Below, piece by piece: positions 47,558 to 56,856 of a stretch of 64,000 nucleotides of DNA. Each line of letters starts with the position of its first letter. Positions within the stretch are counted from its first letter, which is position 1. Location: the NCBI RefSeq assembly GCF_001418225.1, contig NZ_LIPT01000001.1, positions 248,001-312,000 on the forward strand, written 5' to 3'. Under the pieces are notes generated by a model, which made no database searches, had not been told where the DNA came from, and saw only the letters and a program-made list of their open reading frames with translations. Both the position numbers and the translations under genes were made by a program. The stretch comes from Pannonibacter indicus (GTDB lineage Bacteria > Pseudomonadota > Alphaproteobacteria > Rhizobiales > Stappiaceae).

Positions 47558-48898
47558 TCAGAAGCCCAGCCGGTCGCGCAGGGAAAACCAGGTCATCGCC
47601 AGCACCAGCAGCGGGAAGCGGAAGCGCGAACCGCCGGGGAAGGAGGGCACCTTGATCCGCTCGAACACCTCGAAGCGCCCCGCCTGCCCGCTGACAGCCT
47701 CGCCGATCAGCCGTCCTGCAAGGCAGGCCATCGCCACCCCGTGGCCGGAATAGCCCGAGGCGGTGATCACATTGGGCGAAAGCCTTGCGAAGAAGGGCAT
47801 GCGCTTGGGCGTGATCGCCAGCGTGCCGCCCCAGCCGAAATCAATGCCGATGTCCGCCAGTTGCGGAAACACCTTGCTCATGGGCTTGCGCACGAAGGCG
47901 GCAATGTCGGAGGGGAAGTGGTAGCCATAATTCTCGCCGCCGCCGAACAGCAGCCGGTGATCGGCGCTCATGCGGAAATAATTGATGACGAACTTGCTGT
48001 CCGCCACCGCAACGCCGTCCCGGATCAGCGATTGCGCCCGCTCCGCCCCCAGCGGTTCCGTGGCGATGATGTAGTTGTTGATCGGCATCACACGGGCTGA
48101 CACTCTGGGCTCCAGCCGGCCGAGATAGCCGTTGCAGGCGAGCACCATGTGGCTGGCGGTCACCTCGCCCGCTTCCGTCTTCACCACAACGCGGGATGGC
48201 TCTGCCGTATAGCTGGTCACCCTTGTGCGCTCGAAGATCTGCGCCCCGGCAGCCACCGCCGCCGCGCCGATGCCCAGCGCGAAATTCAGCGGATGCAGGT
48301 GCCCTGCCCCACGATCAAGGATGCCGCCGTGATAGAGCGGGCTCGCCAGCCGCTGGCGCACGGCATCGCGCCCCAGCACCTCATTGCCCTCATAGCCGTA
48401 GACCTGTTCCAGATGCCGGACATAGTCCGCGTGGTCACGGGCAATGTCAGGGCGGTGATCCACATAGAGGATGCCGGGCCGGTAATCGCAGTCAATCGCA
48501 TGATCGCGGATCAGGTCCTGCACCACGGCCTTGGATTCCTCGGCCAGATCCCACAGCAGCCGGGCATCGGACTTGCCGAGCATGTCCTCCAGCGTGATCT
48601 GATCGAGCCGCTGGCCCGAGCCCACCTGCCCGCCATTGCGCCCCGAAGCGCCCCAGCCGATGCGGTTGGCCTCCAGCACCACCACCGAATGGCCGGACTG
48701 CGCCAGCGACAGCGCCGCCGAAAGCCCGGTAAAGCCTGCTCCGATCACCACCACATCGGCCTGAACGGAGCCTTGCAGCACCGGATGACCGCTGCGCCGG
48801 CTCGCGGTTGCGGCATACCAGGACGAGGGGTGATGCCCCGGGCGGTCATTGGCGGTCAGAAGATCAAGCTGCGGCAAACTGAAGACCCCGGTTGGCAC
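47558..48898 (-). CDS. FAD-dependent amine oxidoreductase (PuuB-like), upstream copy
   Basis: A 446-residue flavoenzyme with HPSSWYAATA near the N-terminus, a hallmark of gamma-glutamylputrescine oxidase-like proteins. It then has DVVVIGAGFTGLSAALSLAQ, GWGASGRNGGQVGSGQRLDQ and the closing ASGYSGHGVAMACLAGRL. The GTG at 48898 is preferred because AGGAGG stands before it; a TTG upstream lacks this. A BCCT transporter gene is divergent, so both oxidases may act on an imported amine. The enzyme identity is inferred from motifs only. Confidence 0.85.
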   Translation of the reverse strand: MPTGVFSLPQLDLLTANDRPGHHPSSWYAATASRRSGHPVLQGSVQADVVVIGAGFTGLSAALSLAQSGHSVVVLEANRIGWGASGRNGGQVGSGQRLDQITLEDMLGKSDARLLWDLAEESKAVVQDLIRDHAIDCDYRPGILYVDHRPDIARDHADYVRHLEQVYGYEGNEVLGRDAVRQRLASPLYHGGILDRGAGHLHPLNFALGIGAAAVAAGAQIFERTRVTSYTAEPSRVVVKTEAGEVTASHMVLACNGYLGRLEPRVSARVMPINNYIIATEPLGAERAQSLIRDGVAVADSKFVINYFRMSADHRLLFGGGENYGYHFPSDIAAFVRKPMSKVFPQLADIGIDFGWGGTLAITPKRMPFFARLSPNVITASGYSGHGVAMACLAGRLIGEAVSGQAGRFEVFERIKVPSFPGGSRFRFPLLVLAMTWFSLRDRLGF

Positions 48899-49405
48899 AT
48901 CCGCACCCCTCCTGCCCTCGAAGGTGCCATGCAACCGTAAGACAGGCCGAAGCCCTTGTGAAGCTTACTGAGAGGGCGAAGGCCAGAAAACAGTGTCCCC
49001 ATACCTGCCTGCAAGAACCGCCCCGCTGTCCTGCCGGCTGGCGTTGCCTTCCAGCCAGAGCCGCAGGACTGGTCTGCTCAATGGCAGCCGAAGCCGGATA
49101 AATCTTGACTGCCGGGAGACCTGCCCGAAACCCGTGCATTCTGACCAGTTGCAGCCCAGTGCACACGGTCCCCGAACTCTGTTTGTGTCACCGCCTGCAG
49201 TTCCTGTTCATCCGTCAGCGCAGGAGCGGTCTGCAAAGAGTGAGAACACACAGCTGGCCGCTGCAGAGCCAGATCCCGGCGTATTCGTCACAGAACCGGC
49301 TATGAAAAGTCGGGCCATATGATGTAAAGTCAAACACTGAATCATCTCCTGAACCTTGGAGGAATATCGGGCACATGTCATAACGCCCAAACCTGAAGGA
49401 AGACG
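48899..49405. promoter_or_regulatory. Divergent intergenic region, oxidase operon / BCCT gene
   Basis: About 507 bp without a supported gene. It should hold the two divergent promoters. No strong palindrome was seen. Confidence 0.45.
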
Positions 49406-51079
49406 ATGACGGAAAAAACAGAAAAGCCATTCAGCGAAATCGAGATCGACACCCAAACCGGGAGCGATCCTATCCCCGAGCCAGAGGGAAGGACCGAGAT
49501 CATTGAAACAGACTATGAAATCGGTCAGGATAATTTCGCAATTTCTTGGAAACTGGAATTCGACATTCATCAGGTGGTTTTCACCGTGTCCGCCCTTGGC
49601 ATTGTGGCATTCACCTTCCTCACGCTGGCTTATCAGAGCGAGCTGGAACCCGTATTCGTCGGCGTTCGCAACTGGCTGACCGGCTCTCTCGACTGGTTCT
49701 TTCTTCTCTCGGGTAACGTCTTTGTTCTGCTTTGCCTGTTCCTGATCGTGTCGCCGCTTGGCAAGGTGCGTCTCGGCGGCCCCGACGCCACCCCGTCCTA
49801 CAGCTATACCGGCTGGTTCTCGATGCTGTTTGCTGCGGGCATGGGCATCGGCCTGATGTTCTACGGCGTATCCGAGCCTATCAGCCATTTCGAAGCTGCC
49901 CTGGGCGGCGTCACGGTTGACGGGAACGGACTGCGGACAGACTGGGCACCGCTACAAGGCGCTCAAGGCAATGAGGCTGAAGCTGTGCGCCTTGGCATGG
50001 CGGCTACGATCTTCCACTGGGGTTTGCACCCCTGGGCCATCTATGCCGTTGTGGCACTGTCGCTGTCGCTGTTTGCCTACAACAAGGGCCTGCCGCTGAC
50101 CTTGCGCTCCTGCTTCTACCCCATCTTCGGTGAAAGGGTATGGGGCTGGCCGGGACACGTCATAGACATTCTCGCCATCTTCGCCACGATCTTCGGCCTT
50201 GCCACCTCACTGGGCATCGGCGCGCAGCAATCCGCCGCCGGTCTGAACTTCCTTTTTGGCATCCCCACTGACGACCCCACGCTTGTGACCCTGATCATTA
50301 TCATCACAGCCGTTGCGCTGTTCTCTGTGGTGGCGGGCCTCGATGCAGGTGTCAAAAGGCTTTCCGAAATCAATATGGTACTTGCTGCCATCCTGCTCGT
50401 CTTTGTGGTCGCATTTGGCCCGGCAACGCAGATCATCTCCGATTTCTTCCAGAACGTGGCCGCCTATGGCGAGTATCTGCCGGCCCTGGCGATGCCGTTC
50501 GGCCGTGAGGACCAAAATTTCGCCTCCGGCTGGACTGCCTTCTACTGGGCATGGTGGATCAGCTGGTCTCCCTTCGTGGGCATGTTCATCGCCCGGGTCA
50601 GCCGGGGCCGCACGGTGCGTGAATTCCTGATCGCGGTGCTCATCGTGCCGACAATTCTGTCGATCCTTTGGATGACAGCGATGGGCGGCACGGCGATCAG
50701 CCAGATCGTTCACGGCGGCTTCACCGGGGCGAAAGATGCTGCCCTGGAACTGAAGCTGTTCGAGATGCTGACCCAACTGCCCTTTACCGGACTGACCTCG
50801 CTTGTGGGGATCATTCTGGTGGTGGTCTTCTTCATCACCTCCTCGGATTCCGGCAGTCTGGTGATCGACACCATCGCCGCAGGCGGCAAGGTGAATGCCC
50901 CCACGCCGCAACGGGTGTTCTGGGCCAGTTTCGAGGGCTTTCTCGCCATCGCCCTCCTGCTTGGAGGCGGATTGGCCGCATTGCAGGCGATGGCAGTTTC
51001 GACAGGCCTGCCGTTCACTATCGTGCTTCTGGGCGCCTGCTATTCGATCGTACGCGGTCTGATGAACGAGCCGCGGTAA
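49406..51079 (+). CDS. BCCT-family betaine/choline/carnitine-type transporter
   Basis: A 557-residue inner-membrane transporter with twelve hydrophobic helices and a long acidic N-terminal tail (about 50 residues). Family motifs are FAAGMGIGLMFYGVSEPISH in helix 3, FHWGLHPWAIYAVV, and YWAWWISWSPFVGMFIARVS in helix 8 with the Trp-rich substrate site. It imports quaternary or zwitterionic amines, driven by sodium or proton. The C-terminal tail is short, without an evident osmosensor extension. It is divergent from two amine oxidases, which may degrade its substrate. Confidence 0.92.
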   Translation: MTEKTEKPFSEIEIDTQTGSDPIPEPEGRTEIIETDYEIGQDNFAISWKLEFDIHQVVFTVSALGIVAFTFLTLAYQSELEPVFVGVRNWLTGSLDWFFLLSGNVFVLLCLFLIVSPLGKVRLGGPDATPSYSYTGWFSMLFAAGMGIGLMFYGVSEPISHFEAALGGVTVDGNGLRTDWAPLQGAQGNEAEAVRLGMAATIFHWGLHPWAIYAVVALSLSLFAYNKGLPLTLRSCFYPIFGERVWGWPGHVIDILAIFATIFGLATSLGIGAQQSAAGLNFLFGIPTDDPTLVTLIIIITAVALFSVVAGLDAGVKRLSEINMVLAAILLVFVVAFGPATQIISDFFQNVAAYGEYLPALAMPFGREDQNFASGWTAFYWAWWISWSPFVGMFIARVSRGRTVREFLIAVLIVPTILSILWMTAMGGTAISQIVHGGFTGAKDAALELKLFEMLTQLPFTGLTSLVGIILVVVFFITSSDSGSLVIDTIAAGGKVNAPTPQRVFWASFEGFLAIALLLGGGLAALQAMAVSTGLPFTIVLLGACYSIVRGLMNEPR

Positions 51080-51256
51080 CGCCTGACAAACAGCCGGGGC
51101 GGGAACTCCTGACCGCTCCGGTGTCCAGGCATCCAGGCATCACGCGCAGGCTGCGGTTGAACGAAGGAAGCCCGAAGCACCAAAGGCATTGGCAAACGAC
51201 GGTCTTGCCAGCCGCTTGCCTGCACAAAATCAAACCTTCGGCATCTTCGAGAAAAA

Positions 51257-51332
51257 TGGTGGGCCCGGAGGGACTCGAACCCCCAACCAATCCGTTATGA
51301 GCGGACGGCTCTAACCATTGAGCTACAGGCCC
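51257..51332 (-). tRNA. tRNA with CAU anticodon (Ile2 or elongator Met)
   Basis: A 76-nt cloverleaf with encoded CCA. The acceptor stem is GGGCCTG / CGGGCCC, the D-arm GCTC / GAGC, the anticodon loop CTCATAA giving CAU, and the T-arm GGGGG-TTCGAGT-CCCTC. It is not an initiator tRNA, because position 1 pairs with 72. A GGGCC acceptor start fits the lysidine-modified Ile2 tRNA better than elongator Met, but this is not certain. Confidence 0.9.
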
Positions 51333-51869
51333 TTGCCCGTGGTGCGGGCTGGAGTGTGGTATACCAACTCAGGCGGGGGCTGCAATTTTTTTGTGGTCCA
51401 ATATGGACTACAAACGCAGCACCTGTGAAATACCAGCGCGGGCGGGCGCTGCAAGTGTCTTTAGGGGGCTTCGTCCGCAGTTTCCGGGTGAGAAAATGCG
51501 AGCTGAAGGCCAGACTGAGGCTGGCGCCTTCAGTGGGCAGGTCCGGCCGGCCCGGTCAGCAGCTTGATGCCTCGCGCGCTTAAGCCCCCGGAATGCTGGC
51601 GCCTCAAGCCCTGCCCTGCGCAACCCCTGCCCTTGCGCAAACCTTGCATGCGATCAGGTCAGGGGCGGGCTTCACCGCAGCCCTGCGGCTAGATGCGCCG
51701 GGATTTCAGCAGGGCCTTGTATCGTGCTGTCCGGGTGGCTTTACGGCATGGCGCCAGCGGACCGGTCCTGAAACCGGATTTGTTTCTGAAGGCTTGTCAC
51801 GCCTTGTGCCTGCCTTATTTCCGGGCAAATGTCGGCTTGCTTTTTGGTTCTCAAGGGATTTTTTCATAC
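51333..51869. other. Region between the tRNA and the SIMPL gene
   Basis: About 537 bp without a supported gene. An open frame joins the SIMPL gene from 51693 but lacks a signal peptide or ribosome site. Nothing else is recognised. Confidence 0.5.
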
Positions 51870-52661
51870 ATGACCTTGCATTCGCGCCCCCTCCGCTCCG
51901 CGCTGTCCCGCTCCCTCGCCGTCTCCCGTGCTGCCGCGCTGGCGCTTGTCCTGCCGCTGGGCCTTGCAGCCGTCAGCACTGCGCTCACTCCGGCCTTTGC
52001 CCAGGAAGCTGCGGTGAAGAACGAGCGTTTCATCACCGTGCAGGGCAGCGGTTCCGTCAGCGCCGTGCCGGACAAGGCCACCCTTTCGGGCGGTGTGACC
52101 TCCGACGCCGAAACGGCGGCCGATGCGCTGGCCAGCAACTCCAAAGCACTCAACGCGGTGCTGACAGCGCTGAAGGATGCGGGCATTGAGGCCAAAGACA
52201 TCCAGACCAGCAATTTCTCGGTCCAGCCCCGCTATGGCGACTACACCAAGTCCAGCCCCTCCGGCCTGCCGAAGATCGAGGGCTATCAGGTGTCCAACAC
52301 GGTCAGCGTGCGGGTGAATGATCTGGAACGTCTCGGGCCGCTGCTCGACACCATGGTCACCGCCGGCGCCAACACCATCAATGGCATCAATTTCGAGGTG
52401 ACCGGCGCCAACGAGAAGCGTGATGCCGCCCGTGAAGCGGCCGTGACGGATGCCCGCCGCAAGGCAGAGCTCTTTGCCAAGGCCTCAGGCGTCAAGCTGG
52501 GCCGGGTGATGTCCATGTCCGAAGGCGGCGACGGCGGTGTGCGCCCGATGTACCGCATGGCCACCATGGCGATGGAAGCGGCCCCGGCTCCGGCGCCTGT
52601 CATGGCGGGCGAGGAAACGCTCTATGCGAGTGTCACCATCGTTTACGAGCTGGTGGACTGA
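51870..52661 (+). CDS. SIMPL (DUF541) domain periplasmic protein
   Basis: A 263-residue exported protein. The signal peptide ends near AFA-QEA (about residue 45). The SIMPL domain includes ITVQGSGSVSAVPDKATLSG, LKDAGIEAKDIQTSNFSVQP and YQVSNTVSVRVNDLERLG. Proteins of this family are linked to outer-membrane or stress functions, but no precise role is known. The start at 51870 gives MTLHSRPLRSAL, a good signal-peptide N-terminus. Confidence 0.85.
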   Translation: MTLHSRPLRSALSRSLAVSRAAALALVLPLGLAAVSTALTPAFAQEAAVKNERFITVQGSGSVSAVPDKATLSGGVTSDAETAADALASNSKALNAVLTALKDAGIEAKDIQTSNFSVQPRYGDYTKSSPSGLPKIEGYQVSNTVSVRVNDLERLGPLLDTMVTAGANTINGINFEVTGANEKRDAAREAAVTDARRKAELFAKASGVKLGRVMSMSEGGDGGVRPMYRMATMAMEAAPAPAPVMAGEETLYASVTIVYELVD

Positions 52662-52669
52662 AAGACACT

Positions 52670-52695
52670 GAGGCTCCGGTCACGGCCGGAGCCTC
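52670..52695 (+). terminator. Hairpin after the SIMPL gene
   Basis: GAGGCTCCGG / CCGGAGCCTC with a 6-nt loop lies 8 bp after the stop codon and is followed by AAATTGTTGG. Weak tail. Confidence 0.65.
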
Positions 52696-52765
52696 AAATT
52701 GTTGGAACAGTAGTCCTCCCGGCTGAGCGGTCCGCCGTCTTCAGGCGGAGCAAACTGTTCTCATC

Positions 52766-52866
52766 CCAAGGCGCTGAGATGCTGACGCATCACGCCTTAA
52801 AATTGCTCAGGCGCCGCGCGGGCTTGACCGCGCTCTCGATAAGTCAAGCTCATCGAGAGCAGGCAT
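52766..52866 (+). repeat. Dispersed structured repeat, copy 3
   Basis: About 101 bp, matching copies 1 and 2 in CCAAGGC, TGCTGACGCATC, TTGCTCAGGCGCCGC and GGGCTTGACC. Its terminal stem is CTCTCGATAA / TCATCGAGAG. The C-G and T-A pairs differ from the other copies but pairing is kept. It abuts the GNAT stop codon. Confidence 0.85.
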
Positions 52867-53453
52867 CACAGGTACCGCAGCCATACCTGCATCGGCTTTT
52901 CGGTCTCTTCCGTGTCTCCCATGTCCTTCCAGGGGAAATAGACGGTGGCGCCTTCCAGAGGCTTGTAGCCGCGCTTGGTCCAGAAGCCGTCGAGCGGGCG
53001 GTAGTCCGCCGGGCGGGCCGGATGATCTGCCGGACGCACCACGGTGCAGAAACTCGCCTTGGCAAAGCCGAGCTTGCGGGCATGGGCCTCGCGCTCGTCG
53101 AAAAAGCGGTGGCCGATACCCTGGCCCCGGTACTGCGGCAAGAGGACGGATTCCGCCAGATAGAAGATTTCCTTGAGGTTGAGGCCCCGGTCCTCGAATG
53201 GCTGGCGGAACTGGATCACCTCCTGCGCCAGCGGTTCGCCCGTCGCCGCGCCGATGATGCGGTCCCTGTCGAAGGCGGCGACAATCAGGGCGCCGGGCGT
53301 GCCGGCATAGCGGCTGATGTAACTGCGCTCATAGTCCATGGACCCGTCGTAGAGGTAGGGCCAGTCGCGGAACACTTCGATACGAAGCCGCGCCAGATCG
53401 TCCAATGCGTCCTGAAGTTCTCCTCCAGTCAGGCTCTTCACGGTGACCGGCAT
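52866..53453 (-). CDS. GNAT-family N-acetyltransferase
   Basis: A 195-residue cytoplasmic acyltransferase. The acetyl-CoA-binding motif A reads LLPQYRGQGIGHRFFDER (Q/R-x-x-G-x-G), preceded by the beta strand FYLAESVLL. The C-terminal part includes FWTKRGYKPLEGATVYFPW. The ATG at 53453 follows GGGAGAGAAT. The substrate is unknown. Confidence 0.84.
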   Translation of the reverse strand: MPVTVKSLTGGELQDALDDLARLRIEVFRDWPYLYDGSMDYERSYISRYAGTPGALIVAAFDRDRIIGAATGEPLAQEVIQFRQPFEDRGLNLKEIFYLAESVLLPQYRGQGIGHRFFDEREAHARKLGFAKASFCTVVRPADHPARPADYRPLDGFWTKRGYKPLEGATVYFPWKDMGDTEETEKPMQVWLRYL

Positions 53454-53630
53454 ATTCTCTCCCATATGATTTATGTCTGTTCTTGTGGCCACACGATGCG
53501 GGCTCGGACGGCAAAATCAAGCCCCCGCCCGCATGAAATCTGCCGTGCAGAGCTGCCATGCGGCCGGTGCAGGGCTTTCCTCACCATGAACCCCGCCCGG
53601 CCCAGATGAGCCGGGCCCGGACTGGCAGCT

Positions 53631-54730
53631 TCAGTCGCGCGCCTCCAGCCAGATGCGCGCCGTATCCACATCCCCTCCAATCAGCCCTTCGGCGATCTTC
53701 TGACCCACGACGGCGCCGAATTTGTAGCCATGGCCGGAGCAGGCGGAAACGATGACGGCCCTCCCATCCTCCCGGGCATAGAAGTGGTTGTCCGCCGTGA
53801 ATGTATAGGCGCAGGTCACCACATCCGTGACCCTGTAGTCCCCGATACGGCCGAAGGGCGGGGAGAAGTAATTGCGCAGCCGCTCTCCCTCGCCCGGCAC
53901 GATGCCCCGGTTCTGGTCTGCGTCCGGGTTCTTCACCTTGTGGATGCCGGCCCCGAATTTCAGCCCCGTGCCCGGCACCGGCGGCAACACATAGCCATCC
54001 ACCTTGCCGCCAACGTCGAGAATGACGGGCGCAGCCTCCCATGATGCCTTCAGGTCCGCAGGCGGCTCCAGATAGACCACCGCCGTGCGGTAGGGCGTGA
54101 GATCGGAGCCCAGTTCCGGCGCCAGCTTCAGCATCAGGCTCCGGCACTGATGACCACCCGGTCACCCGTCAGGTCTTCGCCGCTTTCCAGCGTGACGCGG
54201 CCCGCGGCCCGGTCAACGGCCACCACCTTCGTATGTTCCAGCAGCCTTGCGCCCTTTGCCAGAAGGAAGGCGCGCATGTCTGCGGCAATCTTCTGGCACA
54301 GCAGCACACCGCCTTCCGGATGCACGGCCACGAAGCGCAGGCCCTCGGGCGACAGGAACGGATAGCGGGCGCAAGCCTCGGCAGGGTCCATCTTATCAAG
54401 GCTGTAACCGGCCTCCACCATGCCGCGCCAATAGTCTTCGCCCTCATCGCCCTCTTCCTGCGAGATGACCATGAAGCCGGTATCCACGAGATGGCGGGCG
54501 CCGAAATCGTCCCACATCTCGTCCCAGGCGGCATAGGCATCGCTGATGCGGCGCTGATAGCCGCCCTGCCCGCCATAGGCGCGGCGGATGATGCGGTGCT
54601 GGTCACCGGAGGCGGAGAGCGGATTTGGGATGGGCCCCTGCTCGATCAGCGTCACCTCCACACCGCGCTTGACCAGCGCCCAGGCGGTGGAAAGACCGGT
54701 GACACCGGCGCCAACGATGATGACATGCAT
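53631..54730 (-). pseudogene. Frameshifted FAD-dependent oxidoreductase (DAO family)
   Basis: Two consecutive frames encode one DAO-type protein. The N-terminal part (54134-54730) starts MHVIIVGAGVTGLSTAWALV after GGAGAGCGGG and stops at DRVVISAGA. The C-terminal part (53631-54134) resumes at MLKLAPELGSDLTPYRTAVV and contains ACSGHGYKFGAVVGQKIAEG, the usual FAD-closing segment. One missing base at TGATG (54132-54136) causes the break; adding one G gives SAGAWMLKLAPEL, which fits the family. The stop and the next ATG overlap, so re-initiation could still make two chains. Decay or sequencing error cannot be told apart here. Confidence 0.82.
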
Positions 54731-54793
54731 GGTCCCGCTCTCCTGCGGGCCCCTGCCCGCACGTCTGTGTGTGGGATGAGGCTCTGGCACGGA

Positions 54794-55210
54794 TCAGGCG
54801 CCGACCTGAGCGATCCAGTCTTCCAGATTGTAATAGGTGGTGATGCGGGCGATCTTGCCGCCCTTGACGTCGAAGAAGGTGCCGGCCGGCAGGCGGTAGG
54901 TCTGTCCGGCAGCTTCCGGCAGGCCTTCATCGGTGCTGAGATAGGTGCCGTTGACGATGAACTCGGCCGCGGCCCGCGTGCCGTCCTCACTGGCGAAGAT
55001 GACGATGTCCGTCAACTCTTCCCGGTAGCAGCGGGTCATGTGGGCGTTGAACTCGGCGAAGAGCTTCTTGCCCGTGCGGCGGGAGCCCTGATTGACGTCA
55101 TGGGCCACATCCTCGCTCACCATCGCCAGCATCGCATCCGTATCACCCCGGTTGAAGGCGGCGTAATAGGCGCTGATCAGAGTTTCGGTCTCGGTGCGGG
55201 CGGCGGTCAT
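54794..55210 (-). CDS. NTF2-like / SnoaL-type protein
   Basis: A 138-residue alpha+beta-barrel protein of the NTF2/ketosteroid-isomerase superfamily. Features are ISAYYAAFNRGDTDAMLAMV, RTGKKLFAEFNAHMTRCYRE and the closing GGKIARITTYYNLEDWIAQV. The ATG at 55210 gives MTAARTETETLISA. It lies just upstream of the frameshifted FAD oxidoreductase on the same strand, so the two were probably one operon. Enzymatic role unknown. Confidence 0.8.
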   Translation of the reverse strand: MTAARTETETLISAYYAAFNRGDTDAMLAMVSEDVAHDVNQGSRRTGKKLFAEFNAHMTRCYREELTDIVIFASEDGTRAAAEFIVNGTYLSTDEGLPEAAGQTYRLPAGTFFDVKGGKIARITTYYNLEDWIAQVGA

Positions 55211-55280
55211 GGCAAAACTCACGAGGAGAGGATTCGACTTTCGCATCTGAACGCATCGTCAGACTTTGCGCAAGATGGGG

Positions 55281-55317
55281 AAAAACGCAAACGCCGCAGC
55301 AAGATGGCTGCGGCGTT
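55281..55317 (-). terminator. Intrinsic terminator of the DoxX gene
   Basis: On the minus strand, AACGCCGCAGC / GCTGCGGCGTT with a 6-nt loop is followed by TGCGTTTTTCCCC. It lies 26 bp after the DoxX stop codon. Confidence 0.8.
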
Positions 55318-55342
55318 GCAGGATCCGGCCTCGTCGATTGGC

Positions 55343-55732
55343 TTAGCGCGCGCCACGCATGGCGTCGATGCTCCAGCGCCCGCCGCCGGCCGCAGCCAGA
55401 TAGAGGAAGACGAAGCAGTAAAGCGCGGCGAGTTCACCGCCATTGACGATCGGATAGAAACCCTTGGGATGATGCACGAGGAAATAGGCCACCGCCATGG
55501 TGCCGGAGGCAAGGAAGGCAACCGGGCGGGTGAAGAGACCGAGCACCAGCAAGGCGCCGCCCACCAGCTCGATCACGCCGGCCATACCCGGCAGGGTGGT
55601 AACGGAGACGCCGCTCATCTGCGTGGCAGGAATGCTGAGAAACTTGGTGGTGCCATGCTGCAGAAACAGCAGGCCGGACATGAGGCGCAAGGCGCTCAGA
55701 AGATCAGGCGAAAAGCTGGTGAGAAAACGCAT
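55343..55732 (-). CDS. DoxX-family membrane protein
   Basis: A 129-residue inner-membrane protein with four helices. DoxX features are LLSALRLMSGLLFLQHGTTK, MAGVIELVGGALLVLGLFTR and the C-terminal GGELAALYCFVFLYLAAAGG. Family members are linked to quinone or thiosulfate redox chemistry and oxidative stress, without a general function. The ATG at 55732 follows GAGG. Confidence 0.86.
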   Translation of the reverse strand: MRFLTSFSPDLLSALRLMSGLLFLQHGTTKFLSIPATQMSGVSVTTLPGMAGVIELVGGALLVLGLFTRPVAFLASGTMAVAYFLVHHPKGFYPIVNGGELAALYCFVFLYLAAAGGGRWSIDAMRGAR

Positions 55733-55837
55733 GAGTGCCTCGCATGTATCTGGCGAATGGCTACCGGCCATTCTTCTGGAATCACGCATAACCGTTTCAT
55801 ATTCGGCATGCAATTTCATTCCTGAATGGCACTCTGT

Positions 55838-56758
55838 TCATGTTTTGGAGGGTCTTGATTTGACAGGGGCAAGAAGCTGATCTGCCGCAGCGGCACGCAC
55901 GGCTTGCGTCAGGCGCTGCAGACCCGGCGCGGCGGAGCGGCTGATGTGCCAGTAGAGCGGCACGGTGAGCGGCGTGCCGGGCACCAGTTCCTCAAGGCGA
56001 CCGTCCATCAGATGCGCCCTGACCAGAGGCTCCGGGTTCATGCCCCAGCCGATACCGGCCGCCGCCGCATCGACAAAGGCATGGGTGGAGGCGATGTAGT
56101 GGGCGGGCAGCACCACATCCTGACCGAAGCTCTGGCGCACCCATGCGGCCTGCAGCCCGTCCTTCAGATTGTAGATCATGGCAGGGGCGCGGGCGAGGCT
56201 CTCAACGTCCACACCTCCGGCAAACCAGCGCCGCATGAAGGCCGGGCTTGCGGTTGCCCGGTAAGCCAGCGCGCCCAGCGGCACCACATCGCAGCCCTGC
56301 ACCGGCGCCGGATCGGCGCTGACTGCGGCCCGCACCTCGCCGCGGCGCAGCCAGCCGGCGCTGTGGTCCTGATCATCGATCTGCAGATCGAACAGCAGAT
56401 CCCCGGCGCCCTGCATGGCCGCTACGAACCATGTGGCAAGGCTATCGGCGTTGATGGCCACCCGCACGCCCGGCATGGAGCCGCCGCCTGCATCCGGCAG
56501 GCTGCTGCCGATGTCCTGCCACAGATCCTGCTCCAGCAGCGCCACGTCCTCCGCATGGCGGGCAAGGCGCTGACCGGCAGGCGTCGGCAGGCAGGGCTGG
56601 CCGCGCACCACCAGCACCGTGCCCAGCCGCTCTTCCAGCGCACGGACACGCTGCGACACGGCAGAGGGCGTCAGATTGAGCTGACGCGCCGCCTTTTCAA
56701 AACTGCCGACCCGCAGCACGGCGGCCAGCGCCTGCAGATGGCTTGCCTCAAGGCGCAT
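55838..56758 (-). CDS. argP: ArgP-type LysR regulator
   Basis: A 306-residue LysR-family regulator. The helix-turn-helix reads SFEKAARQLNLTPSAVSQRV, followed by the linker helix and a periplasmic-binding-like effector domain. It is divergent from a LysE-type exporter, the standard ArgP-ArgO/LysG-LysE pairing, in which the regulator senses basic amino acids and activates the exporter. The ATG at 56758 gives MRLEASHLQAL, the usual ArgP start; an open frame upstream is unlikely coding. Confidence 0.85.
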   Translation of the reverse strand: MRLEASHLQALAAVLRVGSFEKAARQLNLTPSAVSQRVRALEERLGTVLVVRGQPCLPTPAGQRLARHAEDVALLEQDLWQDIGSSLPDAGGGSMPGVRVAINADSLATWFVAAMQGAGDLLFDLQIDDQDHSAGWLRRGEVRAAVSADPAPVQGCDVVPLGALAYRATASPAFMRRWFAGGVDVESLARAPAMIYNLKDGLQAAWVRQSFGQDVVLPAHYIASTHAFVDAAAAGIGWGMNPEPLVRAHLMDGRLEELVPGTPLTVPLYWHISRSAAPGLQRLTQAVRAAAADQLLAPVKSRPSKT

Positions 56759-56856
56759 TAGAAGAGCTTCATCAGGATCAGAAACTTTAAATTTTCTAAT
56801 CCTGCGCAAACCGCTAGTCAAACAGCAGCACAAGCCCTCGCATCCCGGAGCCTCCC

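Noticed and set aside
44294-48100. Two long plus-strand open frames antisense to ettA and the amine oxidases
   Set aside because: Both oppose well-supported genes and lack motifs. The high GC content explains the absence of stops.
51257-51332. Initiator tRNA-fMet
   Set aside because: The acceptor position 1-72 pairs normally and the anticodon stem lacks the three G-C pairs of initiator tRNAs.
51693-51869. A longer SIMPL protein starting at 51693
   Set aside because: The extra 59 residues have no export signal, while the start at 51870 gives a normal signal peptide.
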